A stretch of DNA of 64,000 nucleotides from Asterella californica (lineage: Eukaryota > Streptophyta > Marchantiopsida > Marchantiales > Aytoniaceae), in the NCBI GenBank assembly GCA_036924285.1, contig JAYKYS010000008.1, positions 10,548,501 to 10,612,500 on the forward strand, written 5' to 3'. Numbering within the stretch: the stretch's first letter is position 1; each line of letters opens with the position of its first letter. Below, in pieces: positions 1 through 11,866 of the stretch. The notes beneath the pieces are model-generated. The model was given only the letters and a program-made list of their open reading frames with translations, was not told the DNA's origin and made no database searches. Made by a program: the position numbers and the translations under genes.

Positions 1-1656
1 AATATCGAGTTCTATAAAAATATTTTTGTTCCACTGTACTTCCCTCTGCGTCTGAATGTCATACACCGAAATGAATTCATGCTAGAAAATACATGCTGGC
101 ACAGAAAAACAATCTTCACTCTAGAAGACCCCAGAAATACCCTCTTCAAACCTCCGGAGTCTCCATGTCAAGCTTTATTTTCCCCGAACAAACAAAAAAT
201 TTGGCTGAACGTGGACACTTCCGGTTGAAGGGTGAAATCGTGATGCGAGAAATGGATCTCATAGATATGTTGAGACTTTTCTAACTCTTTCAGCTAACAT
301 TTTGATATAATGTGAGATAAATTGTTGTTGTAATATATTTTTATCTATTAATATAAACTTAGGAAAAATGTTTTGATCATTTTGTGCGCTATATAAATAT
401 ATTTTTTATTATCTTCACCAATCACGTAAAACTTCTATCTATTGTTCAAAATGAGCGAATTCAAAAAGATTTAATAATGAGTGAGTGAAGTTAAATGGTA
501 GTAAGATATGGCAGGAACTTTTACTGGTTACTTTAAGCACCTCTCCTCATACTTACCTGGAACAGTTTATTTCCTGCTCATAACTTTTCCGTTCTGGAAA
601 ACGATGGAAAACTTTATAGTTTTGTATAAATTATGAATAAATATTAATACCATTCCAAAATTAGTTATTCAAATTTTAGGTGTTTCTTGCTATGCACCTA
701 AAAGCAAAATTCCACCTAAAAACAATTCTAACTTCAAGAAGATATTCGCTCTAAACACCTTTATTTTAGTTAAACCTCCCTCTAAAGGAGGAGGCTTAAA
801 TAAAATAAAATGAAATAACCCGGGAGCGGGTTTTATGATGAGGATGAGCAGAAACCATGACAAGAGGGAGAGTGATGCAAGCGTGGCTTACCAAGTACGG
901 TGTCTAAACACCGTTAAATGAAGTTGATCATGCACCACGTTCGAACCGTAAATGCAACCTCGACTCGCTCTTAAAAGTACGTCCGGCTGACAGGCGAAAC
1001 CCGGCGTTGGAGTGCGGCGAAACGACGGCGCAAAAGAAGCAGGAGCCGGAGCTGAGCTGAGCCGAGCCGCGCTGCGTCGAGGGAGCCGTAACCGATAAGG
1101 TGGTGCCGGACATGGAAAGCGGAGCAGCATTTCTTGACGCTGCCCGTGATCTGCTTCTCCGTCGTCGTCGTCGTCGTCCCATCCCCTGAAGCTTCAGTGG
1201 ATCGCAGCAGCTGCTGAGCAATCTTCATGTTCTTCAGTACGAAAATCGGCAGCTGCTGCAACATCAGAGTTTCTGATATGGTTGCCTTTTCCAGAGAGTC
1301 ATAGCTAAATTAATGACCTCTTGTGACCGAGAAAACGAATGTAGTCCCGTATTCGTGGTCAATGCAGGACGGGAGGAAGGAAGAAAGTCTTTACCATTTG
1401 TTAGTTACGGGCCGCGGCTCATGTAATTGTAAGAGGGATAGATTGAGATTCTTGGCTGGGTTGGAGATCTTTGTCCAGAGACTCCAGACAGACCTAGCAA
1501 GCGAGAGTGGATGCTGCGGAGAGTGGTTCTCTGCCGGCAGTTGTGTGTTGTCGTGAATCTTGGCGGCCTTTACGAAGTGGGCTGGTTTTGTTGGGGGTGA
1601 CAGGGATGTGAACCGGAGAAATTTTCCAATTATATTTTCCTATACTAGGGAAGGCG
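1..1656. other. Intergenic DNA and leader of the PPR-SMR gene
   Basis: The first ~800 bases are AT-rich and I see no gene in them. From about 820 to 1560 the sequence becomes clearly GC-richer and includes a short trinucleotide run; this is where the promoter and 5' untranslated leader of the downstream plus-strand gene are expected. Open frames on the minus strand between 888 and 1264 overlap one another in different frames and look like by-products of the GC-rich composition. No TATA box or transcription start can be assigned with confidence. Confidence 0.5.
1161..1178 (+). repeat. (GTC)6 microsatellite
   Basis: Six perfect tandem GTC triplets lie in the GC-rich leader about 480 bases before the PPR start codon. 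A variable-length trinucleotide run of this kind is common in plant 5' leaders. No function is claimed. Confidence 0.85.
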
Positions 1657-4600
1657 ATGGCAACGGCAGCGGTTGATTTAGCATCCTCTGTGGCTCCGGG
1701 CATATTTCATCGCGCGAGAGAAAATTTTGGAGCTCCCAGAGGGAAGAAAAATGAAAGCAGGGTTGCAATTGGGAGCAGGAAGCTCTTTGCGGGGCTAGCA
1801 AGGGCTGTGTCTGGTGATGGGAAGACAGTGGCCAGCACGAGTCGGTGGGTTTACAGGGGAAGGCAGTTGATATCACAGACTGTGCTGCAGCCCTTGCATT
1901 CGTCTTCCAAAATGGATGGACCATGGAAAAGGGATCTTCTGGAGCTCATTGCAGATATCACCGCCTCAGGAGATGTCGAGAAAATTTTGCAACCGTGGAT
2001 TCCTGTTCTAACCGCGGAAGAGTGGAACAAGATTTTGTTGGAAGTCGGAAGTCGTGACTGGACTCTTGCAGTGGATGTATTTAAGGTGTTCAAAACACAG
2101 AGTCCCTTGGTACAAGAATACCCGGCGAATAAAAGTTCGGGCTCATCAGACGGGAGTCCACTAAATTTTGGAGAGAATTCGAGTATTTCCAGCAGTTCAG
2201 ATCGGGGCAAACCCAGTCCTTTGTTAAGAGGGTATACGGGAATCGTGGGAGTTCTTAGTAGGAAGGGAAGAATGAGTGAGCTTGACATGCTTCTACAGGA
2301 GATGAAGGAAGAAAATGTGGAGCCAGATCTACGGTTTTATAATGCAGTGGCCGAAGCGTACTCAAATTTTGGATTGGTTTCGCACGTTTCGAAAGTTATG
2401 GTTCAGATGGAGAAGACTGGAATTCATCCTGATCATGCTACTTATGAACTGGTGAGATTAGGATCTACACTCTGGTTATGGCCTCCTGACAGGACACCTT
2501 TGGAGAAATACATATAAGAAATTTGAAGAATAGAAAAGAAGAGATGTGTCCCGGAGTGCAAATGCATGAACCGCCTTATTTTCTTGGTTTTCTGGTACAG
2601 CTTACACTGTTGTACAAGTATTCTATAGTATTCTTGAGGTGGTTGCTTGTTGCCTACCAGCTATATGGAGTCGTTTTGACATTGATTCGCGTAGAAACGC
2701 AATATATATATATATTTTAATTTTTTTCTCCTGCTCAGCAGCATTTTAGTATTCTACTGAATGAAGGGTCTTTCCCGTTCGAATGTGACAGATGATCGTT
2801 GCGGCTTTGAAAGCAAAATCACCGCAGGTAGGAAAAGCTATTCAAGTTTTTCGGAATATGTTGGAGAACAGTATGGAAGTCGGTGTCAAGACGTATTTGA
2901 AACTGATTGATGCGTGTGCCGATGCTCGTGACATCTTAGCCGCTGATGAGGTGTTCTTGGCCATGCGTTCCTCAGGTCATACTATCTACAGCAAGGTAAG
3001 CCCGCAGTGTACCTATGAATAGGATTTTCTCTCTTCGTTACGCTTTTAGTACAAATATTTTGTTCTTCAAAATATTTCATGCTCCTGTCCCTGTTTTATC
3101 TGTCAACACTAATCTTATTGCCAGTGGGGTCTTTCCTGTGCGGTGCGCATGAGCTGAGACTTTACTCGTTCAAGTGCGAGAAAAGAGTTTGTCTCGGGTA
3201 GTGTCTTATATGCGTACATAGTTTGCGAGGGTTGTATTAGTGGCTCGTAGCTGTTTCTATCTTCAGTTCACTGTTTGTTTCTTACCTTATCCACGTGTTC
3301 TTGTTCATAGTTTCAGAAATCTCGTTCAAGATGAGAAACTGTTGTTCTTTGTGCAGACTTGGGTGAAGATGATTCAGCTTCATGCAAGTGCAGGGGGTTA
3401 CAAGGAGGCTGAAGAAATTTTTCGAGCACTTAGAGCTGCAGGGATTCCACCAAGCGCAGCTGTCTATGATGCGTTGTTGTTGGCCTACTGTCAAGCTGGC
3501 TGCTTAGATCAAGCGTTCAGCGTTTTTCGGGAGTACAAGCTGGTAACGGCAGAACTTCTCCATGTCCACAGCTAGAGACCTAGGAAATAACTTCCGCTGT
3601 ACGTCGTGTTGTGGTCCTCGGCTTCCTCGACAAGTGATTTTTTAGTGCCTTCTTTGTAGTGTTTAGCAAGGTGGAAATTTTGTGATGTTTGTCCTTCTAA
3701 GATGTTTGTCCTTCCTTTCTACATTCAGTGATGCAGATTGACGTCACGACTCACAAACGTCTTGTTTCAACCTTATAGACGACAGGAGTATTAATTTGTT
3801 TTCTGCACGGTATGACGTATCTGAATACTGAGAAACGAGCAGTCTTCTCAGGTCATAGCTGACTTATCTTTTGGGTTAATTGACAGGCAACAAAACCATC
3901 GCTGATAGCCTACAACTACCTTATAGAAGCGAGTGGCAAGGGTGGGCGTTATGAGGAAAGCTTGGCTCTCTATTCTGATCTGTGCAATAATGGGTTGCGA
4001 CCGAGTACCGTGACTTTTACCTCCCTTATAAGTGCCATGGTCCAAGCAGGACACTACGAAAAAGCAGACCGATTGTACAAGAAGATGCTGCAGAAGAGGG
4101 TTGCTCCAAGTGCCCACACGTACATAGCTATGATTCGGGCATATACCGCTTGCTCCTGGACCAGACTCGGACATGAGGTGCGCTATTTCTTTTCGTTGGT
4201 TCTTATTGACGTGAGTAGTTAGGGAAGTTTCTCTCCACGCTCCTTTTACCACTTATCGGGATTTGAACGGTAAACACATTAAATGCTGTTTCCGGTGGGA
4301 CGCTACTGTTTCAGTATACTCATGAAGATTTACATGATTATGATTTCCATCCTATTTAGCCCAAAGCTTCGTCCATATATCGTAATCCCTAATTCTAATC
4401 TTTTACCGATTCCCATTCACTCCGCGGGTTCTTTCAGAAGGCCTAATCCCTGTTTTTCCCTGGTCCCTAGGTTTCCAAACTGACGCCTTACAGGGCAACT
4501 CTGTTATCAGAGTGGGACAAAACTGGACGTTTCATTAACACTGCTCCTTCCTCTGAGCGCCAGATTAGCCCCTTCTACTGCAGTCTCTCTCTGGCCATGT

Positions 4601-7006
4601 TATACATACCTTCCAACACATCTAATACGTTTGCGTTTCTTACTCATTTCGGGTGCATCTCCCACCTTCTCTCACTTACTGAGGTTCATAACACTTTATG
4701 GTCTTCGTTCGGCTCCTCTTCTGATTCGGTGTTTGGTTCCGGTCCTTCTTATGCTCTCCTTGCTGCTGTTCTCCTTTGTTACTTTAATGTACTGTTAATT
4801 GGGATCTCAACTTTTATTTGCAATCTTCTGCCAAGCTCACTTATCTCCCAGTGCCCAAACATGGGAGTTCACCCTGATGGTGTTCCCGAACAAAATCTGT
4901 TCATCACCTTTTCCTACTCATCTAACCTCTCTGCTGGGTGCTGATGAAGTCAGAGACCAGGGTTAGGTGCATGCAGCGGGATGTGTGTTCTACCTGCATG
5001 CTCTGCGTGTAACTTGTGGTAGGTAGTTGTTTGAGTGCACCTGCTCATTACCTACAGGGACCCTTGTGCCAAAAAAACGTTCGTTACTGTATTTATCTGT
5101 TTATCTGTGCTCGTTGGTTTGCGCCCTTTGTTAACAAATGATTTGTGAACAGATGAGCACTTCTCCCTTTCACCCCCAGTTCTGGTGGTCTTTTCTCTGC
5201 GTTCTATTTTGCGGGTTAATTTAAGGACCCAGTAGCATTGTGCATGCATCGAACGGCTATACTCCTGTGCTCCTGCTGCTTTATTAGACCTCATTTCCTT
5301 TCCTGCATTAGAAACCGCATACAAATAGATTTGTATGCACTGCACTTTGTACTTGTCTTCTATATTGCACTTCCATACCAGGGAGTACCATCTTCGGCAA
5401 TGTGCCCTGTGCTACACATTTCCGTTGGTCCGTCCCTTGGATATGGACATTAGCTGACTTGATGTTAGTGCACATTTGCACAACCCTTTGCTACTCACTA
5501 GGTTCTTCTTTGGGCTCACTGGGCTTTGGGGGTTACCTTAAAGTAAGTGCGCTTAGTTTGATTCGTTCTGCTATACTCATGTACCAACATGTACTCATGG
5601 ACAAATATATAGCCTAGTCCCTCTCCCTGGTCACTACGACGGACATCTCACATGACAATCATAGCGGTCGCAGCGGGACTCAACTGGCACAAACTAGAAT
5701 TTAAGCAGTGGTTGTCAAAATCTCTAGTTTGCCTCCCCACTCTGCCCCTTTGTTCCCCAACGTTCCTTCTAAACATTTTATTCTGCTCCTGCTGCGGTTG
5801 CTCTCTCACAATACTTTTAAGTCCCTTGATTTGGTCTAACTCGCACCTTCAAAGCGGCTTCTCTTGCACCATCTAACACTCGTGCTGCGCTTAACAGATT
5901 ACTTTCCTCGTTTATGTTGCATGCTTTGAATCTACGTGAGATGCATACTAATATATATGCTTAAGAAATGTTTCTTCATGCCATGGCTACAGTTTCTACA
6001 AGTTCACTGGTCTACCACTACACAAAGACACGGGTTCACCCAGAGATGTTCGAACAGAACAGAAACCCTTGGCCAACTAGGATCGTCTGAGCTCGAAATG
6101 TGTCAACGAAGCAAAATGATTCCTTTGTTTCCTGACATCTATGTACTGGGTTATTTCCTGCTGCAGGTGTGTATGAAAATGAGGGAAGACGATTTCCAGA
6201 TGGGAGCGCTTGTGTACGGGGCTATGCTTAATCTGTACGTTCAAGGAAGGTGGTACAAGGAGGCGGCAGGCATTGTCAAAGACATGGATCGTCAGGGCAT
6301 CGAGCCAGATGTAGCAGGGTATGGGGTTCTAATCGCTTCGTTGGGTGAAACCGAAGAGGAAATTGCACCTCTAATACGGGCCATGCAAGCTAGTGACTGG
6401 GAACCTTGCTGGGTAGCAACTTTCCTTGTCACCGCTCCTTCGACGAAAGATGGCTCGAAGCCTGAAGCCGATATCAGTGTAGCATTAGAGAAAATATGGT
6501 CCATCTTTGAAGAATGGGCAACATTCAAGGATAGGGAGGCAAATCGATCGTTCTATAACGCGTTAATGGATGCTCTATGGAGACGAGGCTTGCGAAGACG
6601 AGCTCGATCCGTGATGTTAAAAGCGCGAGACCTTCTGCCTTGGTATAATCGACCCCGCAGTGGGTTAACATCTGTGTTAGATTTAAGGGGATTGTCTGTA
6701 GGTGGTGCACAAGTGGCTCTCTTAGAGTGGCTAGAGGACGTTGGAAAGTACTCTGACCAGAGCACGTCAATGGTTATACATACAGGAAGCAACGAGCCAG
6801 GCGTAGGTAGATATAATGGCGGGAGGGGAAAAGGTGTGGGTGCCGTGAAGCAAGCAGCCACTGCTTACTTAGAAGAGATGTGCTCTCCTTTCCGGGAACT
6901 GGCAGAACTAGGTCCCGGAAAATTACAAGCAAGAACTGAGCTTGTTGTAAAGTGGCTATCAAAACACGACAGTAAAGACGCACTGAGACTTCATGATTAC
7001 GTTTGA
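1657..7006 (+). CDS. PPR-SMR protein, probably plastid RNA-binding/processing factor
   Basis: Five exons fit: 1657-2451, 2792-2995, 3357-3542, 3887-4177, 6167-7006. All introns are GT-AG and in phase 0, giving 771 residues. The start ATG lies in AAGGCGATGGC. Residues 1-90 are basic and Ser/Arg/Ala-rich with few acids, as in an organellar transit peptide. Residues ~180-620 hold degenerate 35-residue PPR repeats, for example PDLRFYNAVAEAYSNFG, PSLIAYNYLIEASGKGG and MGALVYGAMLNLYVQG. Residues ~661-755 form an SMR-like domain starting LDLRGLSVGG. From memory, the C-terminus (EEMCSPFREL then VVKWL) is closest to the SOT1/SVR7 branch of plastid PPR-SMR proteins, which bind and process chloroplast transcripts. 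Oddities: Arg replaces the His of the classical SMR LDxHG motif, and HTGSNEPG replaces the usual TGxGKH. The exact target RNA cannot be told. Confidence 0.85.
4178..6166 (+). other. Long last intron of the PPR-SMR gene
   Basis: This ~2 kb intron runs from GAG|gtgcgc to ctgcag|GTG and is far longer than the other introns of the gene (about 340-360 bases). Joining its flanking exons restores a continuous PPR repeat. The inner part is pyrimidine-rich on the plus strand and holds several short open frames without recognisable domains. The excess length may reflect an old insertion, but I see no LTR, terminal inverted repeat or target-site duplication. Confidence 0.65.
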
Positions 7007-8290
7007 TCCATTAGGTGGAAAAGTACGGTGGATAGCCCCTGAAGTCGGTCGACAGGAAAGCCTTTGCTACCAGAGACCTCTTCATCTTGTAGCGGCTGTC
7101 AGCAGTTTTGCAGCTTCGATTGCTTCAAGAATGAAACAGATGAAAGATATAGTCTGTCTTATCTCCCAAACAGTGTCAGATGTCCGTGTTCGCTAGGGCT
7201 TGCGGGGACCCCTATCAAAGTTCTGAGATTCCATCAGAGGTCATACATTTTAAAATTAAAATAATTAATGGATATTAAAATTAAAAAACTAATAATAAAA
7301 AAAATGTAGTATTCATTCACAAGTCGACCCACAATGAGCAAGAGTGTTGAACAAAAGATTTCTGCAATGGAATTATGACTTTTTTTCAACCGTTGGAAAA
7401 TATATCCTCTTAACGTGGACCTCCTTTATTAGCCTGTGGGCAGGTTGAAAGATTGAGGTAGAGATTCTAAAAGCATTTCTTGGGTAGCACCGATAAATAA
7501 GCAGCTATATATATTGACCTTGAAGAAGCTGATAAGCGGATTGGGACCCACCGTTGGTACTGGGACCCACCCTCGGTACAAGGTCGCTGATCGGAGTTAC
7601 TTGAGGCTTGAACTTCCATTTTGGGAAAGGTTTTCGCCCCCACTAGCTCCTTGGGAAAATAGATGTATCCAAAGTGGAATGTGTAGGTAGGACTGTAGAA
7701 GGATAAGCGCAAAAGAAGGCATAAAATCATGGTTCGACTAGTAGGGGGAAGGAAAAGAGTTTCTTGATTTCTTTTGAGGTACAATAGGGTAAAAAGTAGA
7801 AAATATCAAGTTTTACTTCGAATAGTAATGAAAGTACTTTTTTAATCATTGAGGAGAATTAAACCTCAACCCAAAGTCTTTCGCAGCATTGACACCAAGG
7901 ACGGTTGGAGATGCTTAATGGTTTGCAATCTGAGAATTATAAATCTGGTTTATAATTTTAAATAAATTATAACATAATCTATTATGATGTCTAACATTTT
8001 TGTTTTTTTCTTTGCTTACTTCGTTTTTTGCTTTTTGCTTCTAACATTACTCTCTTTTGATTGCATATATTTCAGTTTCATAAATCCATCTGAATGTCTA
8101 TTGTTTTTTGCATTCTATTTTTTATTTTTATTTTTATATATAGTATTACATATGATAGTTGAGTCTTCATAACTTTTTTGCTATGCGTTTTTGCATAGCT
8201 TACTATTGATTTTTGAGTTTTCTTTAAATTCTAAAAATAGAATTTTTTTTCCACCTTTAGATTGATCAAGATCGTGAGGCAACTTGAAGA

Positions 8291-8327
8291 ACGCGAGCAG
8301 TCTGTTCAGTTACGTAACAGCTCGCGT
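8291..8327. other. Bulged hairpin
   Basis: ACGCGAG (8291-8297) and CTGTT (8302-8306) can pair with AACAG (8316-8320) and CTCGCGT (8321-8327), leaving a four-base bulge and a nine-base loop. The motif GACGCGAGCAGT recurs just downstream near 8338. No RNA family is recognised. Confidence 0.55.
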
Positions 8328-9359
8328 AGCTGAAAAGACGCGAGCAGTTACGAAGGCTTCGACTAAATTTTTGAGCATATGAGCAGAGTAGTTATTTCAT
8401 GCGCATCCTGGTAAAGTGAAGCTGAGGAGCGAGAGATTTCACAAGGACCAGTAGAGTGAACTAAAAGAATCCATTGATGACCGCCTTGTAAAATCTTGTG
8501 AATCGATCTCGTCCGACCCGGGTTGTGACATCGTCATCCGACTCGCATGTGAAAGAGAGAGAGCTATTCTCTGTGGAGACCTTCCGGCCGCAGATCTTCA
8601 GAAAAAAAAACTTTCTCTTTGGGTTTAGGAAATAGTGGGTAGCTTGTTGCAAGCAGCTCAGTCAAATGTTGTCAAATAGACTTGAACTAATCTACTATTT
8701 CTCAATTGTACTTAAGTTAATTAATCCATCAAGAGCGACTATACATTAGTTTGTGTTTCCATGTGAACATTATAAAGTTCATAGCCGTGGAGGTTCGAAT
8801 CTTACATAAGCTTTAGTCAACTATTTCTAGAAAGGTGATTATACAATCACATGAACAGAATTTATAATTAATTTCGGAGCTAGTTAGAGAAATGTCTTTA
8901 TTATCCAAGTGATGAAAGATCAAACAAGAATGGAAGCTGATTGATTCTACGTAAAAAATAATTGCCTCTGAAAAGATAATAAAACTCTAATATAGTAAAC
9001 AAACTGAACACATATTAATATGCATGCGTGCTACGAAGTGAATATATATGAATGTGTGCATAGTGATAACACGGATATGTACTTCTTTGTCAGTGAAATT
9101 TAATAGATATTTTTGAAAATTACATAAGTGACTTATATATACAATGTAATTCAGTAAAAAGAGTTGTCTATATGTCCATGAAGTTTTGAAACTATTCTCA
9201 GAAAGTTATGTTTCGTCTAGTCGAGAAGATCTATTAAAAAGATTGTCAATTGTTGCATTGCGAAGTTTTTTCAGTATTCTTGTGAAAGTTTGTGACTCTT
9301 CGAGATATTTTTAAAAGTATATTTAGAAAAATATAATGATATTTTTGCAATCTATTTTA

Positions 9360-9394
9360 TTCTGTGAGTTCCCAGCCAATGAGAACTCACAGAA
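9360..9394. other. Perfect 12-bp inverted repeat
   Basis: TTCTGTGAGTTC at 9360-9371 is the exact reverse complement of GAACTCACAGAA at 9383-9394, with an 11-base loop. It lies 118 bases left of the TE1 LTR. It could be a transcribed hairpin or a trace of an older repeat end; nothing else supports either. Confidence 0.7.
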
Positions 9395-11052
9395 CTTGAC
9401 CGATACCTTCTCCCGAGTTTTACTCAGACCGCGTGACGGTAGGTGATTGATCTCGGGATTAAGGCCAAGACACCCCACTCGAGGAGCCAGAGGACGGTCG
9501 AGCGAGGACCAGTGTCGTAGAACGTGAAATGTGGTCTGGGAATACACGGGGTATATGCATGTGGAGAGATACAATAGGATCTACGACCTAACCGATGAAA
9601 ACTTACGCTCTCACTATCTAATCTATCTGTCTTTTGTCTTGGTTACTATAGATCTAATTTGACCCAAGTGCAACACACGTGCATCGCACAAACGATTCGG
9701 ATCTCGATCCCATTCTAGGAAAAAAACAGAGCTCATACACGATACATGTCTGCTTTAAATTCCAATCACTTTTCATACAATCTTTCATCAATATCCGCTT
9801 CACTACTTCTTGTTGACAAACTACTTAAATGCTAGACTCTGGCTTTCTATTGTTCGCTGATACGAGCTTCGCTCAGGAAGATGTCCACAACAAAAGACAT
9901 CCTATTACACAAACTTCTCAATGATACATGGCATATCGACAACAAACAACCAGAAAACTCGGGGCGTGACACCGAAAATAACGATACCTCAGTTTCAGCA
10001 AGGCGTGGCACCTCCACTGAACGTGATCGCCGTACCAATCTCACAATACAGCCTCCTTGTCATCCATACAACACCTCCAAGAAGCTCACCTCCAGTCCTC
10101 AGGTCGCTTGTTCAAGGTCCTTCAAGAGATTTAGGCAAAATCTCTCTTCGTCTTCCTCCCGTCTCGCTGTAAACTGAACTTTGACAACCTCGTGCTCTCA
10201 CCTCGATCATCCAATCAGGCTCAAACTTCACAAGAAATCCCCTCTGACCCTTCTCTACTACTGTATGAAATTTCAGCCTCAGATCTGAACCCAACTGTCC
10301 GCGATGGATCAAGCCACCCGTCTGTGCTAACCTGTGAGTTTTACAGATCTCGATGGCTAAAATCCTAGATCTCCACACATTCTATTATCCAAATGAGTTG
10401 AAATTTCACATGTGACTAGCTGATAGAGCACACTCTCATCTTAGAAAGTTTCACTCAAAGATCCAATCCCATGTGCACGGAGCAACTCAAGCTTTGAACC
10501 CAAAGAAAACGGATTTACTCATATCTCTCAACTATAACAGCCAACTTCAATCGACCATTTCAAGAACAAATCCAACTAAATGTAAGATTGTTTTACATCA
10601 ATGTAACCAGCACGGAGTGAAATACTCGATCCCCTTGACAGCTCTTAAAAATCACCTCTCAAACTCTCACATCACTCAAAAATATGACTCGAGATACTGA
10701 TTTGACCCTCCTGACTTTGAACGTCCATCACTCCCTCCTCAGAACTCCAAATCAGTCGATCTCCGCCTCCAGATTGTAGCCCGTCTCTAGAGCTTTCCAA
10801 CAAGACCACTCACTCCTCGAATGACCCCCGGGAAGACCTCCAAAACCTTAAAGTCGTCTGCAGATCTTGAATGGAGTTGATTGATCGAAAGTAGACCAAT
10901 AAGAAAACAGATATGGAAATCACTTTTTTCCTCTACTTGGTACCTTAGAACCACTATAACCCTAATACCCTCTCATGCCTTCAAGACATCGGTCCCAACC
11001 TTAAGGTAATTACACTCGTCAAAGTATAGAGATCATACTTAACACTTGAGAT

Positions 11053-11256
11053 TCAATACAAAGTCAAGATGACGACTTGGAACCGATCTACGATGAAAGG
11101 TACTATAAAAAGGAATGGAGAATCCATCACTTGATTACAGTAATCCTCGTCAAAGTTTCTTACGATCCACACACGATGATTGATCTTCCATCGACAGTGA
11201 CATCGAACGTCCACCCAGACGTTGAAAGGGATGTTGGCTGGATAATTTAGATCCAT
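11053..11256 (-). CDS. LTR-embedded conserved 67-codon frame (unit 1)
   Basis: This minus-strand frame starts with ATG at 11254-11256 and ends in TGA. It aligns without gaps over its whole length with 34195-34398 in the solo LTR; I count 41 of 67 residues identical. By codon position the match is about 75% (first), 78% (second) and 39% (third), with some 23 synonymous differences. Such periodicity is expected from purifying selection on a protein. Conserved phrases include IVRNF, EDY, VPFIV and ILTLY. It lies ~540-750 bases into the LTR in element orientation, i.e. in U3. The family is unknown to me. A spliced or read-through product with unit 2 is possible; so is a relic of an older gene captured by the LTR. 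Confidence 0.5.
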   Translation of the reverse strand: MDLNYPANIPFNVWVDVRCHCRWKINHRVWIVRNFDEDYCNQVMDSPFLFIVPFIVDRFQVVILTLY

Positions 11257-11266
11257 TCGTCCCTCG

Positions 11267-11491
11267 TCAAAGTAAGATATACACTGTCAAGTCCCAGTTC
11301 TCTCCGTACGTGACAATTGGTAAGACCACCGGAATAGGCGAGTCCATCATCCTCCCCATGAACTCTTCTCCAAAGTAGACGACGAACCACTGTCGAAAGT
11401 GATCGCGGTGGATGCAGTGAAGCTTGATATGAAACGAGTTTGGAAATGAAAGATTCGAAACTCGATTTAGTCCTCCATCCATAAATACCAC
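11267..11491 (-). CDS. LTR-embedded coding-like frame (unit 2), related to unit 1
   Basis: This frame ends DLTVYILL-stop, ten bases before the ATG of unit 1. The matching stretch of the other LTR (34417-34602) reads the same way with the same final eight residues, but has two internal TGA codons. Shared phrases include IKLHC, DHFR, LPIVTY and DLTVYILL. Unit 2 also resembles unit 1 (F-x-E-E/D-F/Y then MDSP and P-x-IV), suggesting a tandem duplication of a ~65-residue module. The apparent start at 11489-11491 may not be the true one. Confidence 0.42.
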   Translation of the reverse strand: MVFMDGGLNRVSNLSFPNSFHIKLHCIHRDHFRQWFVVYFGEEFMGRMMDSPIPVVLPIVTYGENWDLTVYILL

Positions 11492-11799
11492 TCTTGCAGT
11501 TCCTCACTTATCATGTAAGACACTAAAACACACTCATGAAATCCACTCAAAGAAGAATGCCTCACGAACCCTCGACCCACTACCTTAGACCTAAATTTGA
11601 CAACAAGAGCCATTCACGCGAATGTTCACGGATCACTGAGTCGGCACATCTTGTTATCATGCGATCTCACATCTAGATCTCTGTGAATGCGAGACCTAAC
11701 ACGCTCTCATGCGAACTACACGAAAGGTTCAAGGACACAAAGAAAACACAACACACGTTTTGTACTGAATTCACATGTGAGGCGTCTCACAACACGACA

Positions 11800-11836
11800 T
11801 CCATCCTCTCTAAACCTGCGCATTCTCCGATATGCG
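11800..11836 (-). promoter_or_regulatory. TE1 polypurine tract and conserved flank
   Basis: Immediately beside the 3' LTR the plus strand reads TCCATCCTCTCTAAACC; on the element strand this is a polypurine tract ending at the LTR. The following ~20 bases also match the equivalent place in TE3 (25785-25820), so conservation extends beyond the tract. Plus-strand DNA priming is the expected role. Confidence 0.75.
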
Positions 11837-11866
11837 CCACAAACACTTACAAGTTGTGGACGACAT

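Larger units (their letters stand above)
7007..9512. other. AT-rich intergenic region
   Basis: No gene is supported here. The first part should contain the 3' end of the PPR-SMR transcript. The rest is AT-rich with short homopolymer runs. A 19-base direct repeat (TGGGACCCACC followed by GTTGGTAC, then CTCGGTAC) occurs at about 7541-7578. Two hairpins are listed separately. The last 100 bases are GC-richer and abut the TE1 LTR. Confidence 0.6.
9513..11799 (-). repeat. TE1 3' LTR (2287 bp)
   Basis: On the plus strand it begins TGTCGTAG and ends AACACGACA, so the ends form a 6-bp inverted repeat TGTCGT/ACGACA. The left ~345 bases match the surviving part of the 5' LTR at 19124-~19470. The right boundary is set by the pyrimidine-rich block at 11800, which matches the block next to the TE3 3' LTR. 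The U3 part contains two conserved coding-like units listed separately. Confidence 0.85.

Noticed and set aside
820..860. Possible hammerhead ribozyme core (TGATGAG ... GAAAC)
   Set aside because: The conserved CTGATGA is ATGATGA here, stem II cannot form between the two boxes, and no matching stems I and III flank them.
888..1264. Three overlapping minus-strand open frames
   Set aside because: They overlap in different frames in GC-rich leader DNA, have no domain, and several rely on non-ATG starts.
4283..5876. Chain of plus-strand open frames inside the last PPR intron
   Set aside because: Low-complexity hydrophobic or Ser-rich translations without domains; the flanking exons already join in frame without them.
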